Source of the DNA: Janibacter sp. A1S7
GTDB taxonomy: Bacteria; Actinomycetota; Actinomycetes; Actinomycetales; Dermatophilaceae
Reading direction: 5' to 3'
Assembly: GCF_037198315.1 (NCBI RefSeq)
Contig: NZ_CP144913.1
Location: forward strand, 1,550,001-1,614,000
DNA: 64,000 nucleotides
Shown: positions 51,367 to 59,301 of the stretch, one piece after another
Position numbering within the stretch: the first letter of the stretch is position 1
Layout of the letters: the number at the start of each line of letters is the position of its first letter
The notes under the pieces: model-generated
Databases searched by the model: none
Told to the model about the DNA's origin: nothing
The model's input: only the letters and a program-made list of their open reading frames with translations
Translations under genes and position numbers: made by a program

Positions 51367-52605
51367 GTGGCGTCTGGCCGGAATCCGTTCACCCCGACAT
51401 TCGGAGTGTCCCCTCCCGTGCTGGCGGGGCGAGAGGAGATCCTCGGCGACTTTGAGGTCGCCTTGGAAGAAGGCCTGGGATCGCCTGGTCGCGCGGCGTT
51501 GTTCACGGGCTTGAGGGGCTCGGGTAAGACGGTACTCCTCAACGCCTTGGAGGGCCGGGCCCACGAGCGCGGGTGGGCGGTCATCTCTGTCACGACCCGG
51601 CCAGGGGTTGCCGGCGAGATTGCGCAGACCCAAATTCCGGCTCTGCTGGCGCAGCATCACCCTGGCGGCGCGACGGAGTCGGTCGTGACCGGCGGCAACG
51701 CGTCCGTGGCGGGGTTCGGGGGCGGGCTCACTCGGGAACAGCGCGACCGCTTCCCGGTCGAGGCGTCGTTGCGTTCCGGCCTGACGGCGCTGGCTGATGT
51801 CATGGCTGCGCGGGACGCCGGCGTGTTGATCACGGTCGATGAGCTGGGGACGGACGGGGCGCGCGACCTGCAGGAGATCACTCAGGTTGTTCAGCACTGC
51901 TTCCGTGAGGGCCGTGAGGTTGCCTTCGTAGCGGCCGGGCTGCCTTCCCAGGTCTCGCCCTTGCTGAGCGCTCCGGGGACAACCTTCCTTCGTCGAGCCG
52001 AGCAGGCGCACTTGGGGCAGGTCTCTGACGCAGATGTCGCGGCCGCCATCCGGGGACCGATCGTGCATGGTGCGAAGACGATCCCTGACGAAGCCCTCAG
52101 AGCCGCGGCACGAGCCACCCAGGGCTACCCCTTCATGGTTCAGCTGGTCGGTTACCACTCGTGGCGTGCCGCCAGGGGCGTGGACACGGTCACGGCCGAG
52201 CACGTCGAGGAAGGAGTGCAGGCGGCCGCCCGTCGCGTGGGGAGGCTGGTTCACGAGCCGGCGTTGTCCGAGCTCTCTGGCATTGACCGCTCCTTCCTCA
52301 CGGCCATGGCCCGGGACGAGGGACCAAGTCGTGTGCGCGACGTCGCCGACCGTCTCGGGGTCGGTGGCAGCTACGCCAGCGTCTACCGCGCCCGGTTGAT
52401 CAACGCCGAGATGATTTACGCGCCCGGGTGGGGCGTCGTGGACTTCACCCTGCCCTCAATGCGCGAGTACCTGCGCGAGCACGCCGTCACGGAACTGGCG
52501 ATGGACACGCCGCGTCCTCGCCTGGCGGCGAGCGAGGAGACGGAGCGTCGTCATGACTGGCCGAGTCCCACACCCGGCCAGCCACCGCCTGACCCATACC
52601 AGTGA
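51367..52605 (+). CDS. AAA-family ATPase with C-terminal winged helix (Orc1/Cdc6-like layout)
   Basis: A 412-residue protein. Walker A is GLRGSGKT (48-55) and Walker B lies in VLITVDELG (about 157-165). The sensor region has VAFVAAGLPSQVSPLLS. The C-terminal third holds a winged-helix segment VRDVADRLGVGGSYASVYRA followed by FTLPSMREYLREH. This layout, an AAA_16 ATPase plus wHTH, occurs in many plasmid and prophage ATP-binding proteins. The last 40 residues are Pro/Arg-rich. GTG 51367 follows GAGGGGGAG. Function may be DNA maintenance or stress response, but this is not certain. Confidence 0.7.
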   Translation: MASGRNPFTPTFGVSPPVLAGREEILGDFEVALEEGLGSPGRAALFTGLRGSGKTVLLNALEGRAHERGWAVISVTTRPGVAGEIAQTQIPALLAQHHPGGATESVVTGGNASVAGFGGGLTREQRDRFPVEASLRSGLTALADVMAARDAGVLITVDELGTDGARDLQEITQVVQHCFREGREVAFVAAGLPSQVSPLLSAPGTTFLRRAEQAHLGQVSDADVAAAIRGPIVHGAKTIPDEALRAAARATQGYPFMVQLVGYHSWRAARGVDTVTAEHVEEGVQAAARRVGRLVHEPALSELSGIDRSFLTAMARDEGPSRVRDVADRLGVGGSYASVYRARLINAEMIYAPGWGVVDFTLPSMREYLREHAVTELAMDTPRPRLAASEETERRHDWPSPTPGQPPPDPYQ

Positions 52606-52704
52606 CGGGCCGGGGTGGGGGCCGCGAGCTTGTGTAGAAGAGCCAGAATTCAGGCCCGAGTGCCCTCGGGTGAGTTGGCGCGGATCTCGCCGGAGTGGCT
52701 CGGC

Positions 52705-52812
52705 TCAGATGAGGTATGGCGCGATGGTGGCCCCGACTCCGACCACCAGGGCGAGCACCAGCATCCACAGCGCCACGACGCTGCTTCCTGTTCCTGGATC
52801 TCCCCTTTGCAC
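52705..52812 (-). CDS. Possible small single-helix membrane protein
   Basis: A 35-codon minus-strand frame from GTG 52812 has a strong hydrophobic helix VVALWMLVLALVVGVGATIA and the end PYLI. It lies in the gap between two plus-strand genes, with AGGAAG before a second GTG inside. Small membrane toxins and regulators look like this, but so do chance frames. Confidence 0.3.
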   Translation of the reverse strand: MQRGDPGTGSSVVALWMLVLALVVGVGATIAPYLI

Positions 52813-52833
52813 GGGGCCTGAGAGTAGACCCCA

Positions 52834-53658
52834 GTGGCGGGGGCTGCATGTCGAGAGAGAGTAGATGGCCTGCCTACCGTGATCGACGGACCCGGTCTGA
52901 GCGCTCTCGCGCCCGTGTGGGTCGAGGCGCTGGAGCATGAGGGTGTGGCCTCGCGGGTTCATTTGGCGCTCTGGCTGGATGAGCACCGCGAGTCTCCCGA
53001 GGCGAGTGACGTGGATGCGCTCGTGCGTCGGGTGCGCGACGGAGTGCGCCTCGTCGATCTGGCCACCGAGAAGGGGTGGACCGCGCACAGTCAGGTCCAG
53101 GCGTGGCTGCACCGCACCGCGTTCCGGCTGATCGTCCCGCATCTGGAGAACGTGGGCGCCTGGCACCAAGCTCGACAGACCGGCGTCCCGGACGTGGAGA
53201 TCGGGCAACTGTCCGGAACGCTGCCTGAAGTCGTCGCCCTCGCCCTGGATGGGTGGCAGGCCGTGCGTAGTGGAGCCTTCAACGAGACGAAGGCTCTCGA
53301 GGCGCACCGACGCTGGTGCGCCGGCGGTTCTCGAGCAGAGGTGGCTGGCGTGCTCGGGATAGCCGCCCAGCGGCTGAACCGTCAGTTGAACACGGGCGAG
53401 AGTCAACTTCTGCCGCGCCGATTGACCACCACGGGTCTGCGGGCTCGCTTCGGTTGGACCCCCTCCGCAGTATCGCTCTACCGCAGCAAGGGCGTGCTGC
53501 CGCTCGCCGACGGACGCGACGGTCAGCGCGACTGGTGGTGGGAGCCAACGATCGAGGCATGGGAGCAGACCGCCGGGTTGTCTTGGTGCGAGGACTGCCA
53601 TCACGCCTTCGTCAGCCCCACCGGTCTGCGGGAGCACTGCACCCGCGTGCACGGCTGA
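52834..53658 (+). CDS. DNA-binding-like protein with C-terminal C2H2 zinc finger
   Basis: A 274-residue helical protein. The last 24 residues contain Cys252-x2-Cys255-x12-His268-x4-His273 (CEDCHHAFVSPTGLREHC), the classic C2H2 spacing. Before it, LTTTGLRARFGWTPSAVSLY and DGQRDWWWEPTIEAWEQT look like a MerR/Xis-type winged helix with a recognition wing. Upstream, RAEVAGVLGIAAQRLNRQLN looks like a further helix-turn-helix. The start is unclear: GTG 52834 or GTG 52879 are both possible. It may regulate or direct the nearby cassette. I know no named family. Confidence 0.55.
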   Translation: MAGAACRERVDGLPTVIDGPGLSALAPVWVEALEHEGVASRVHLALWLDEHRESPEASDVDALVRRVRDGVRLVDLATEKGWTAHSQVQAWLHRTAFRLIVPHLENVGAWHQARQTGVPDVEIGQLSGTLPEVVALALDGWQAVRSGAFNETKALEAHRRWCAGGSRAEVAGVLGIAAQRLNRQLNTGESQLLPRRLTTTGLRARFGWTPSAVSLYRSKGVLPLADGRDGQRDWWWEPTIEAWEQTAGLSWCEDCHHAFVSPTGLREHCTRVHG

Positions 53659-53798
53659 TGAAGAGCGAGTCTCGACACGGTCCGGTCGACACCGACGTGA
53701 CTGGGCGATGTTGAACCGCCTACGTGCTGTCTGCGGCAGGGGTGACCGCCGACAGGTACGCGCGGGGCGTTGGTGGCCACACTACTTGAGGAGAAGCT

Positions 53799-54176
53799 AT
53801 GCAGAACGAACTGCTCCGTCGTGCCGGGTTGGTGCTGGTCCTCGTCTCCTACTCGGCTTCGGTAGCCATGGGCGGGTGGGTACTCGTCCAGGCATTCGGG
53901 ATGCGGGAGACCATCAGCTGGGCTCCTGTGATGCTGTTGATCGGCGTGGTGGGTGCCGTCTTGGCGCTCCTCGTGGCCGGCAGGACCTCCCGACGAACCC
54001 GCGTCGTGGTCGTAGCCGCCGCAAGCCTCTGGCCGTGGGCCGCCGTAACGCTCTTCACGCCCCACGGGATCACCTGGGTGGCGATGGCCGGGCTGCTCGG
54101 CGGGGTCGTCCTTGTGGTGCAGGCCGTTCGTGACCGGGGCAGGTCGCTCGCGAGCACGCGCAGGCCTCAGGCCTGA
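53799..54176 (+). CDS. Small four-helix membrane protein
   Basis: A 125-residue protein with hydrophobic segments at about 10-30, 40-60, 68-85 and 90-107, and a basic C-terminus. TTGAGGAGAAG precedes the ATG. No family is recognised. It heads the small gene group that ends in the ADP-ribosyltransferase-like gene, but the 156-base gap leaves co-transcription open. Confidence 0.6.
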   Translation: MQNELLRRAGLVLVLVSYSASVAMGGWVLVQAFGMRETISWAPVMLLIGVVGAVLALLVAGRTSRRTRVVVVAAASLWPWAAVTLFTPHGITWVAMAGLLGGVVLVVQAVRDRGRSLASTRRPQA

Positions 54177-54332
54177 ACGTCGGTCGCGTCACCGGCATCA
54201 CGAACCGGTTGGGGGTCTTCGCAACGAGCGTGACCGCCTAACCGGTCGTGATGGCTTTCGTTTGCATCAGACGCTCCGCCTTGATGGCGGGGCCGGACAC
54301 GGAAGACCTGCGAGACGAGACGGGGCAACCAG

Positions 54333-54491
54333 ATGCCTGACGACCCGGACACCACGGCAATCACCCAGGTGCGTCAGCACTTGGTCGAGTCACTGCGAGT
54401 GATCGACGACCTCGAGCGGTTCCTGCCCAAGGACGACAGCGAGGCCCCTGAGGGAACTGTGGGCGAAGGGGGTGCCCCCCATGGCCAGTGA
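54333..54491 (+). CDS. Short acidic helical protein
   Basis: A 52-residue frame from ATG 54333 (MPDDPDTTAITQVRQHLVES). It contains one amphipathic helix and an acidic C-terminus (PKDDSEAPEG), and ends in GAPHGQ. It overlaps the next gene by 11 bases. Size and helix are reminiscent of small partner proteins of secreted helical proteins, but I see no WXG motif. Confidence 0.5.
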   Translation: MPDDPDTTAITQVRQHLVESLRVIDDLERFLPKDDSEAPEGTVGEGGAPHGQ

Positions 54492-55356
54492 CGCTGAGCA
54501 GGGACCCGATGGCATCCACGCGGCCCGTGACGCGCTCGAGGACGCTGCCCTCAGCATCCGTCGTGCCCGCCTGGACCTGCAGGATATGCACGAGCAAGTC
54601 TCTGCCGCGTCCCGGGCGCTGTCCGATGTGGAACGTCAGGTGCGCTCGGGGGAGAGGGAGGATGCCTCCGAAGACATGAACCGGGTGGCGCGACGATCCC
54701 AGGAGGCAGCGGATCTCGGCATCACCGTGGCTACACGGCTGCGCAATGCCGACCAGCACATCGCCGAGGCCCAAGACCACGTGGGCCGCATCGACACCTC
54801 GGGGCTCAGCGCGCAGGAGTCTGCAGACGTGGCCAGCCTACGGGCTCGCGTCGACTCCTACGGCAAAGCAGTCCAGCTGGCGGGCCCGATGGCCACGGCC
54901 GCCAGTGAACATCTCTACGGCGCTTCCCATCTCGCCGCCCGCGCTGCGCAGTACGACTTCTCGGAGGTCGCCCCCTCCGAGGCCCTGGACGCGGGCAGCG
55001 TCGCGCCCGTTGCACACGACCTCGGCCGAGCTCAAGAGGCCGAGAGGCATCTCGGGCGCACCGTGGAGCTGGCAGACGACGTCGGCCAGAAGAGCCTGGA
55101 CAGTGCCCAGATGGCACAGGCCGACACTCGCGCGCTGTTCGAGGCCGATCGCCTCTCGCGTGGGGCCAGCGACGGACAGGCCCCCCTCAGGAGGCGGGCA
55201 TCCGCGCCGCTGACGAGGCTCGCTCCCGGATGGCAGAGCAGTCTCGGCGGGAACCCGCCCCTTCTGGTGATCCTGCGGTGTCCCGGGGCGTCGAAGGCCC
55301 GAGGTGGTGACTCGCGTGAGCGGCCTAGTGAACTCGACAACGGACGTCGACACTGA
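54481..55356 (+). CDS. Coiled-coil helical protein, C-terminus possibly frameshifted
   Basis: ATG 54481 opens MASDAEQGPDGIHAARDALE. The protein is almost entirely Ala/Glu/Arg/Gln-rich helix with heptad-like spacing to about residue 235. As read it ends at 55356 with an odd basic and hydrophobic tail. In the next frame, entered at the CCCCCC run at 55181-55186, the text APPQEAGIRAADEARSRMAE continues the helical style. That frame stops at 55308-55310, overlapping the next GTG as GTGA. So either one C was lost or the sequence has an error. No family is recognised. Confidence 0.55.
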   Translation: MASDAEQGPDGIHAARDALEDAALSIRRARLDLQDMHEQVSAASRALSDVERQVRSGEREDASEDMNRVARRSQEAADLGITVATRLRNADQHIAEAQDHVGRIDTSGLSAQESADVASLRARVDSYGKAVQLAGPMATAASEHLYGASHLAARAAQYDFSEVAPSEALDAGSVAPVAHDLGRAQEAERHLGRTVELADDVGQKSLDSAQMAQADTRALFEADRLSRGASDGQAPLRRRASAPLTRLAPGWQSSLGGNPPLLVILRCPGASKARGGDSRERPSELDNGRRH

Positions 55357-55897
55357 GCGCGCAGCCCGCACGCTCAGGAGGGTCGCGCGCATGGCCTCAA
55401 GCGCGCGATCTTGGCTCGTCGCCCGCCATGCTGAGCTCGCCGCTCTTCACGTGGAGATCACTCGCACAAGCACCGACTCTGGGCGTGCCGCCGTGGTGAT
55501 CGATCAGGCGGTCGACCTACGACGCGAGCTCCAGTCAGACCACGCTGAAGCGCGGGGCATCTTGGATGCCCTCCACAGCGTGATCGAGAGTGGCGACCTC
55601 GCCGCGTCAGCGCTGACGCCGGCCACGTCGAGCGCAGCAACGCTTGTCTCGTCCACGAATGCGGCCGCCTACTCACTTGGGCCCATATCTCGATGCCTCA
55701 TCGACGAGCTCGAGCTCCCGGCCGCCCGGACGGTGGTCACCCTCTCCGAACGATTCATCGAAACGGCAGTCCTCACCTCGCTCCAGCTCGACCATCATCT
55801 CCTCACCGCGGTCCACCAGTGCCCGGTCGAGGGCGCCCGAGACGACACCTTGAGGCATAGGTGGCGGCGTCAGTGCCTGCGAGCCGCAACGTTGTAG
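55307..55897 (+). CDS. Helical protein, second member of the cassette
   Basis: From GTG 55307 the protein begins MTRVSGLVNSTTDVDTERAA and is largely helical (RTLRRVARMASSARSWLVAR, VDLRRELQSDHAEARGILDA). It ends with VEGARDDTLRHRWRRQCLRA. It is similar in composition to the preceding protein and may form a bundle with it. The last 37 bases overlap the start of the next gene. An alternative GTG lies at 55304. Confidence 0.5.
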   Translation: MTRVSGLVNSTTDVDTERAARTLRRVARMASSARSWLVARHAELAALHVEITRTSTDSGRAAVVIDQAVDLRRELQSDHAEARGILDALHSVIESGDLAASALTPATSSAATLVSSTNAAAYSLGPISRCLIDELELPAARTVVTLSERFIETAVLTSLQLDHHLLTAVHQCPVEGARDDTLRHRWRRQCLRAATL

Positions 55898-56313
55898 ACG
55901 CGGACGGCCACGTCATCCGCGTCTACGACCTCTACCACCGCACCGACCCGGCCGCCGCCCGCGCGATCCTTGCCAGTGGCCGCTTCGAGAGCCACTGCCA
56001 AAACACGCATGAGGCCTACTTCACGAACGTGGCTGACGGTCGCAACGCTCGCCGCTACGGCGACGCGGTCGTCCACGTCCAGGTCCCGACCGTCGTGGCC
56101 GTCCCCGATGAGAAGTTCAAGGATGGGGAGATCTTCTACCGGGTTCCCGTCCCGGAACTGAGCCGGGACCGCATCCTCGGCGCCACGAGCACGGAGACGC
56201 CAGAGACGGACCGACCCGGCGAGCGACCACCTCATGAACCCTCACGAGGGGCCCTCGAGGAAAGGCGGCAACTGGGCATGACGGCACCGCCCGGGTATCG
56301 GCTGAATCCGTAG
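55861..56313 (+). CDS. Possible ADP-ribosyltransferase-like effector
   Basis: A 150-residue protein from GTG 55861. Residues 22-42 read VYDLYHRTDPAAARAIL, followed by SGRF, then EAYFTNVADG and RYGDAVVHVQVPTVVAV, and finally DGEIFYRVPV. A His-rich first strand (YHRT), an aromatic pair (YF) and a later Glu (DGE) recall the ART/KptA/DarT fold, where they line the NAD site. The similarity is by eye only. It ends with a Pro-rich tail (APPGYRLNP). If correct it would modify nucleic acid or protein as a toxin or defence effector. No antitoxin-like gene follows. Confidence 0.4.
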   Translation: MAASVPASRNVVDADGHVIRVYDLYHRTDPAAARAILASGRFESHCQNTHEAYFTNVADGRNARRYGDAVVHVQVPTVVAVPDEKFKDGEIFYRVPVPELSRDRILGATSTETPETDRPGERPPHEPSRGALEERRQLGMTAPPGYRLNP

Positions 56314-56785
56314 ACCACCCCTCGATTGGGCAAGTTCAGGCTGGATCTCGAAGCGGGCGGTGGGGCAGTGGCGCACAGCGGTTCGGTGCTCGCATTATCT
56401 GCACGCCTTGAAACGAATGGTGCCGCCCGAAGAGCAGGGTGTGGTCGTAGCGCACGAATTGAGCGACGAAAGTGTCGTCGAGGGGGCCTGGCCCGAGCCG
56501 TAGGACGCCCCTATCCCGGAACTGCAAGCCGGACAGGTTAACCGGGACGCCATCGTCGCTACGGAGCAAGAGCAGGCCCTGCCGTGGCGGTCGTCATTTG
56601 TGGTTCCGCTTGCGGTGACCTTCGTCTGGCCGACGCGAGACCGCTGCTTACCGCCCAGAATGATGCAGCGACCGCCCTACCGGGCCTGACTCTGCTCCCT
56701 TAACGATCACGCAGTGACTATCGTGCTGCACGTGGTGGGCAGCTCGTGCGCTTCCATGGGTCCCGAATCGCGGCCGCACCGTGGG
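56314..56785. other. Gap without a clear gene
   Basis: Frames on both strands are short. One of 77 codons on the minus strand (56336-56569) contains VNLSGLQFRDRGVLRLG, LDDTFVAQFVRYDHTLLFGR and is the most protein-like. I cannot identify it, and no start signal is evident. The region marks the change from high-GC backbone to the lower-GC cassette to its right. Confidence 0.35.
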
Positions 56786-58807
56786 TCAGGACAGCTTCTG
56801 GAGCAGGTACCCATCGACGACGTGGAGCGTGTGTTGCACGTCTTCGAGCATCGCCTTTAGCGACTCCAGCGGTTCAGACGTTGCGAAAATGACCTGGCGA
56901 TTTGGGCCGCCCCCTGATGCCCGCTTGAGTAGTGCGGCGAATGAGACGTCCTTGGCGCTCTGCTGCTTGGGTTCGTCGAAGACGACGAAGCCAGGGTGAT
57001 TGGTGTCGAATTGCTCACCCACTTCGAGCAGCCCCAGTAGGTAGGCCCAAATGACTCGTACGGAGTCCGAAGCCGATATGTCGGCTTGGAGGTCGAAGTC
57101 TTCGCGACGCGGGAGGTAATCGTCGTACCCAATTTGGACCATGTCATTGCTGAAGGAGCCGAAGTCGTAGGCCCGCAACTGGTCGACGAACGAGTGGTGG
57201 AGAGCGCGCAACTTCTTCCGGTCCTTGCCGGACAGTTCATCCTTGGGGAGGTCTCTGAGCGCGGCCTTCACGGCAGCCGACTCGACAGCGAGGCCCTCCA
57301 ACTGCACCTGCAGTTCGTCGAACCGTTCAACAACGCCTTCTAACCGCTGGAGCCGGTCGCGCAGCTCAACCCGCAGTGCAGCATCCTCAGCAGTGATGCC
57401 GCCGGTAGAACTCGTCAGGTCGTCACGTAGCGCTTGCACCTGGAGGTTGAGAGCGTCTCCACGTTGGCGGAGCGCAATCCAGCGTTCACGCTTGGCGATG
57501 GCGGCTTGGTCGGCGTCGGTTCGCATTGCCTCGAAGAGGTCAATCTGCTTCTTGATGTATTCGACGCTCTCCGATGCGGTCATCGTCGGCACGTCGCCGG
57601 GGAGCAGCGACGCGGGCAGATGCTGGTGGCATACCGGGCAGTCGGCTGCGAGTTGCTCGGCTACTGGCGAGCCGAGCTTCTGCAACACGACGATGTCCTG
57701 GTGCTGTCGTAGGTCCTCGGTAAGGGAGTCGATGCGATGGCCGATGGACCGTAACTCGGTCTCGTCGCGCAAGAGTTCCTCGCGGAGCGCCAAGTCCAGC
57801 GCTCTCACCTGACGCGCGGCATCGAGGGTCTCGATGATGCGTGCCGAGACATTCGCGTCGACTGTCGGGTTTGTCTCGGGGGTGTCGAGCCGTGCCAGTT
57901 CGGCGGACGCAGCAGCCATGAAGTCATCGAGGGGTTGCCAGTTTTCGTCGCCAAGTGACACGGAGACGTCGGCGGGGTGGCTCTCGTCAGGCCATGTCGT
58001 TTGCAGGCGGTCCGGCAGGCCGAGTGACTTGAGCCCGCTGCCGGCCAGGGATTGCTCGAACGCAGCGACCGACAGGTGCCATCCATTCGCCAGTTCCGCC
58101 TCCCGTGCGCGAAGCCGCTGACGGGTCAACTCGTACTGCCCAACTTCAAGGGCGAGGAGGAACTCGATGGCTCGTCTGCGGACCTCCGTGACGCCGCTGA
58201 ATGCGGGCATCTGGGCTTGGATGCCACCCCAGCCGCGACGCTGTTCCACGAACAGCAAAGGGAACACCTGTTCCATATACAACTTCGAGGTGCGACCTTC
58301 GCGGGCGGGCAATTCCGGCATCGTCCACCCAATGAACCCGGCCAGCCACACGTGGAAGCCGCGTTCTCGTGTCGCGCCCCCCTGCCGTCCAACGTAGTAA
58401 TCGTCGACCGGCTTTTCCGGCGTGATGTCGTCGATAGGGGCATGTTGAACACGAACGAGGTTCGGGCCAAGGCTGTCGTCGACGACCCACCTGGTCACGG
58501 TGGCGACCTCGCCGTTGGCGCCTTCGATCTCGACCGCGACCCGCGAGGACACGACAGACGTCTCCGCCTTGGTGGTTGGGTCGTATATGAGCCGGTCGCG
58601 CATCGCTGACGTGAGCGCGCTCGCTGGTTGGGTCGTGATCATTCGTTCCAAGCCAAGCGCGAATAGGATGCTCTGAACGGCCGTCGACTTCCCGCGAGAA
58701 TTCTCGGCGCGGACCACCATGAGACCCTTGCTGAACGGGATATCAGCACCGAACGTGCCCTGTCCAGTCTGGGCGCGGAGCCGCAGGCGACGCACCTTCA
58801 AATTCAT
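56786..58807 (-). CDS. Rad50/SMC-like ATPase (DUF3732 type) of an ABC-three-component system
   Basis: A 673-residue ABC ATPase. Walker A is AENSRGKST (34-42), followed by a long coiled coil with a zinc hook Cys390-Pro-Val-Cys393 (CPVCHQHL). The C-terminal ATPase half has VVFDEPKQQSAKD with Asp611 and Glu612. The Arg before GKST and DEPKQQ are as in DUF3732 proteins of ABC-3C conflict systems. ATG 58807 (MNLKVRRLR) was chosen because it overlaps the stop of the middle gene as ATGA. Role: sensor or motor that controls the associated effector, probably against phage or plasmid DNA. Confidence 0.78.
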   Translation of the reverse strand: MNLKVRRLRLRAQTGQGTFGADIPFSKGLMVVRAENSRGKSTAVQSILFALGLERMITTQPASALTSAMRDRLIYDPTTKAETSVVSSRVAVEIEGANGEVATVTRWVVDDSLGPNLVRVQHAPIDDITPEKPVDDYYVGRQGGATRERGFHVWLAGFIGWTMPELPAREGRTSKLYMEQVFPLLFVEQRRGWGGIQAQMPAFSGVTEVRRRAIEFLLALEVGQYELTRQRLRAREAELANGWHLSVAAFEQSLAGSGLKSLGLPDRLQTTWPDESHPADVSVSLGDENWQPLDDFMAAASAELARLDTPETNPTVDANVSARIIETLDAARQVRALDLALREELLRDETELRSIGHRIDSLTEDLRQHQDIVVLQKLGSPVAEQLAADCPVCHQHLPASLLPGDVPTMTASESVEYIKKQIDLFEAMRTDADQAAIAKRERWIALRQRGDALNLQVQALRDDLTSSTGGITAEDAALRVELRDRLQRLEGVVERFDELQVQLEGLAVESAAVKAALRDLPKDELSGKDRKKLRALHHSFVDQLRAYDFGSFSNDMVQIGYDDYLPRREDFDLQADISASDSVRVIWAYLLGLLEVGEQFDTNHPGFVVFDEPKQQSAKDVSFAALLKRASGGGPNRQVIFATSEPLESLKAMLEDVQHTLHVVDGYLLQKLS

Positions 58808-59301
58808 CGTGACCGCCATTCTAGAAGTCGCTCCACGTCTCGGTTCGACACCTTCCCGTTCACGGCCGCGAGAGCCGCCGCTTCCTGTTCGAGGACTCGC
58901 GCTTCCCGCATCTCGGCGAGCGCTTCCCGGCCCGCACCTGTGAGTTCGAACGGGCCGACGCCGTCGCGCGTGAGGAACCCAACTCCCAGGGCCAGGTCAA
59001 GCGCCCGATCGAGGGCAGGTTCAAACCGAACCACAGGTATGTCGAGTAGGTTGGCGCCGTTCTTGAGGTTGGTCAGCATGTCGACACGCTTCGGTGACTG
59101 GAGCGCCCAACTCAGCACGTGCATGGCCTTCCACGACGCCTTCCCGGCACGGCACTTGTCGACGATGAGCATGCACACCGCCACACGGCGTTCGGGGCGG
59201 AAGTCTGGCGAGATGGGATCGGCACGCGCCGTGAAGTTCATCGGTGCATCAAGCCATCCGAGCACGGCGGAGTCGTCCAAGTCGACGGGCAGTGCGCTCA
59301 T
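58804..59301 (-). CDS. Middle component of the ABC-three-component system
   Basis: A 165-residue protein. It contains a winged-helix-like order: RVAVCMLIVDKCRAGKASWK, HVLSWALQSPKRVDML, and the end FLTRDGVGPFELTGAGREAL, which is a wHTH with wing. ABC-3C middle components are small helical proteins of this kind. It overlaps its neighbours by 4 bases on both sides (ATGA twice), so the three proteins must be made together. ATG 59301 (MSALPVDLDDS) was preferred to a longer start for this reason. Confidence 0.65.
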   Translation of the reverse strand: MSALPVDLDDSAVLGWLDAPMNFTARADPISPDFRPERRVAVCMLIVDKCRAGKASWKAMHVLSWALQSPKRVDMLTNLKNGANLLDIPVVRFEPALDRALDLALGVGFLTRDGVGPFELTGAGREALAEMREARVLEQEAAALAAVNGKVSNRDVERLLEWRSR

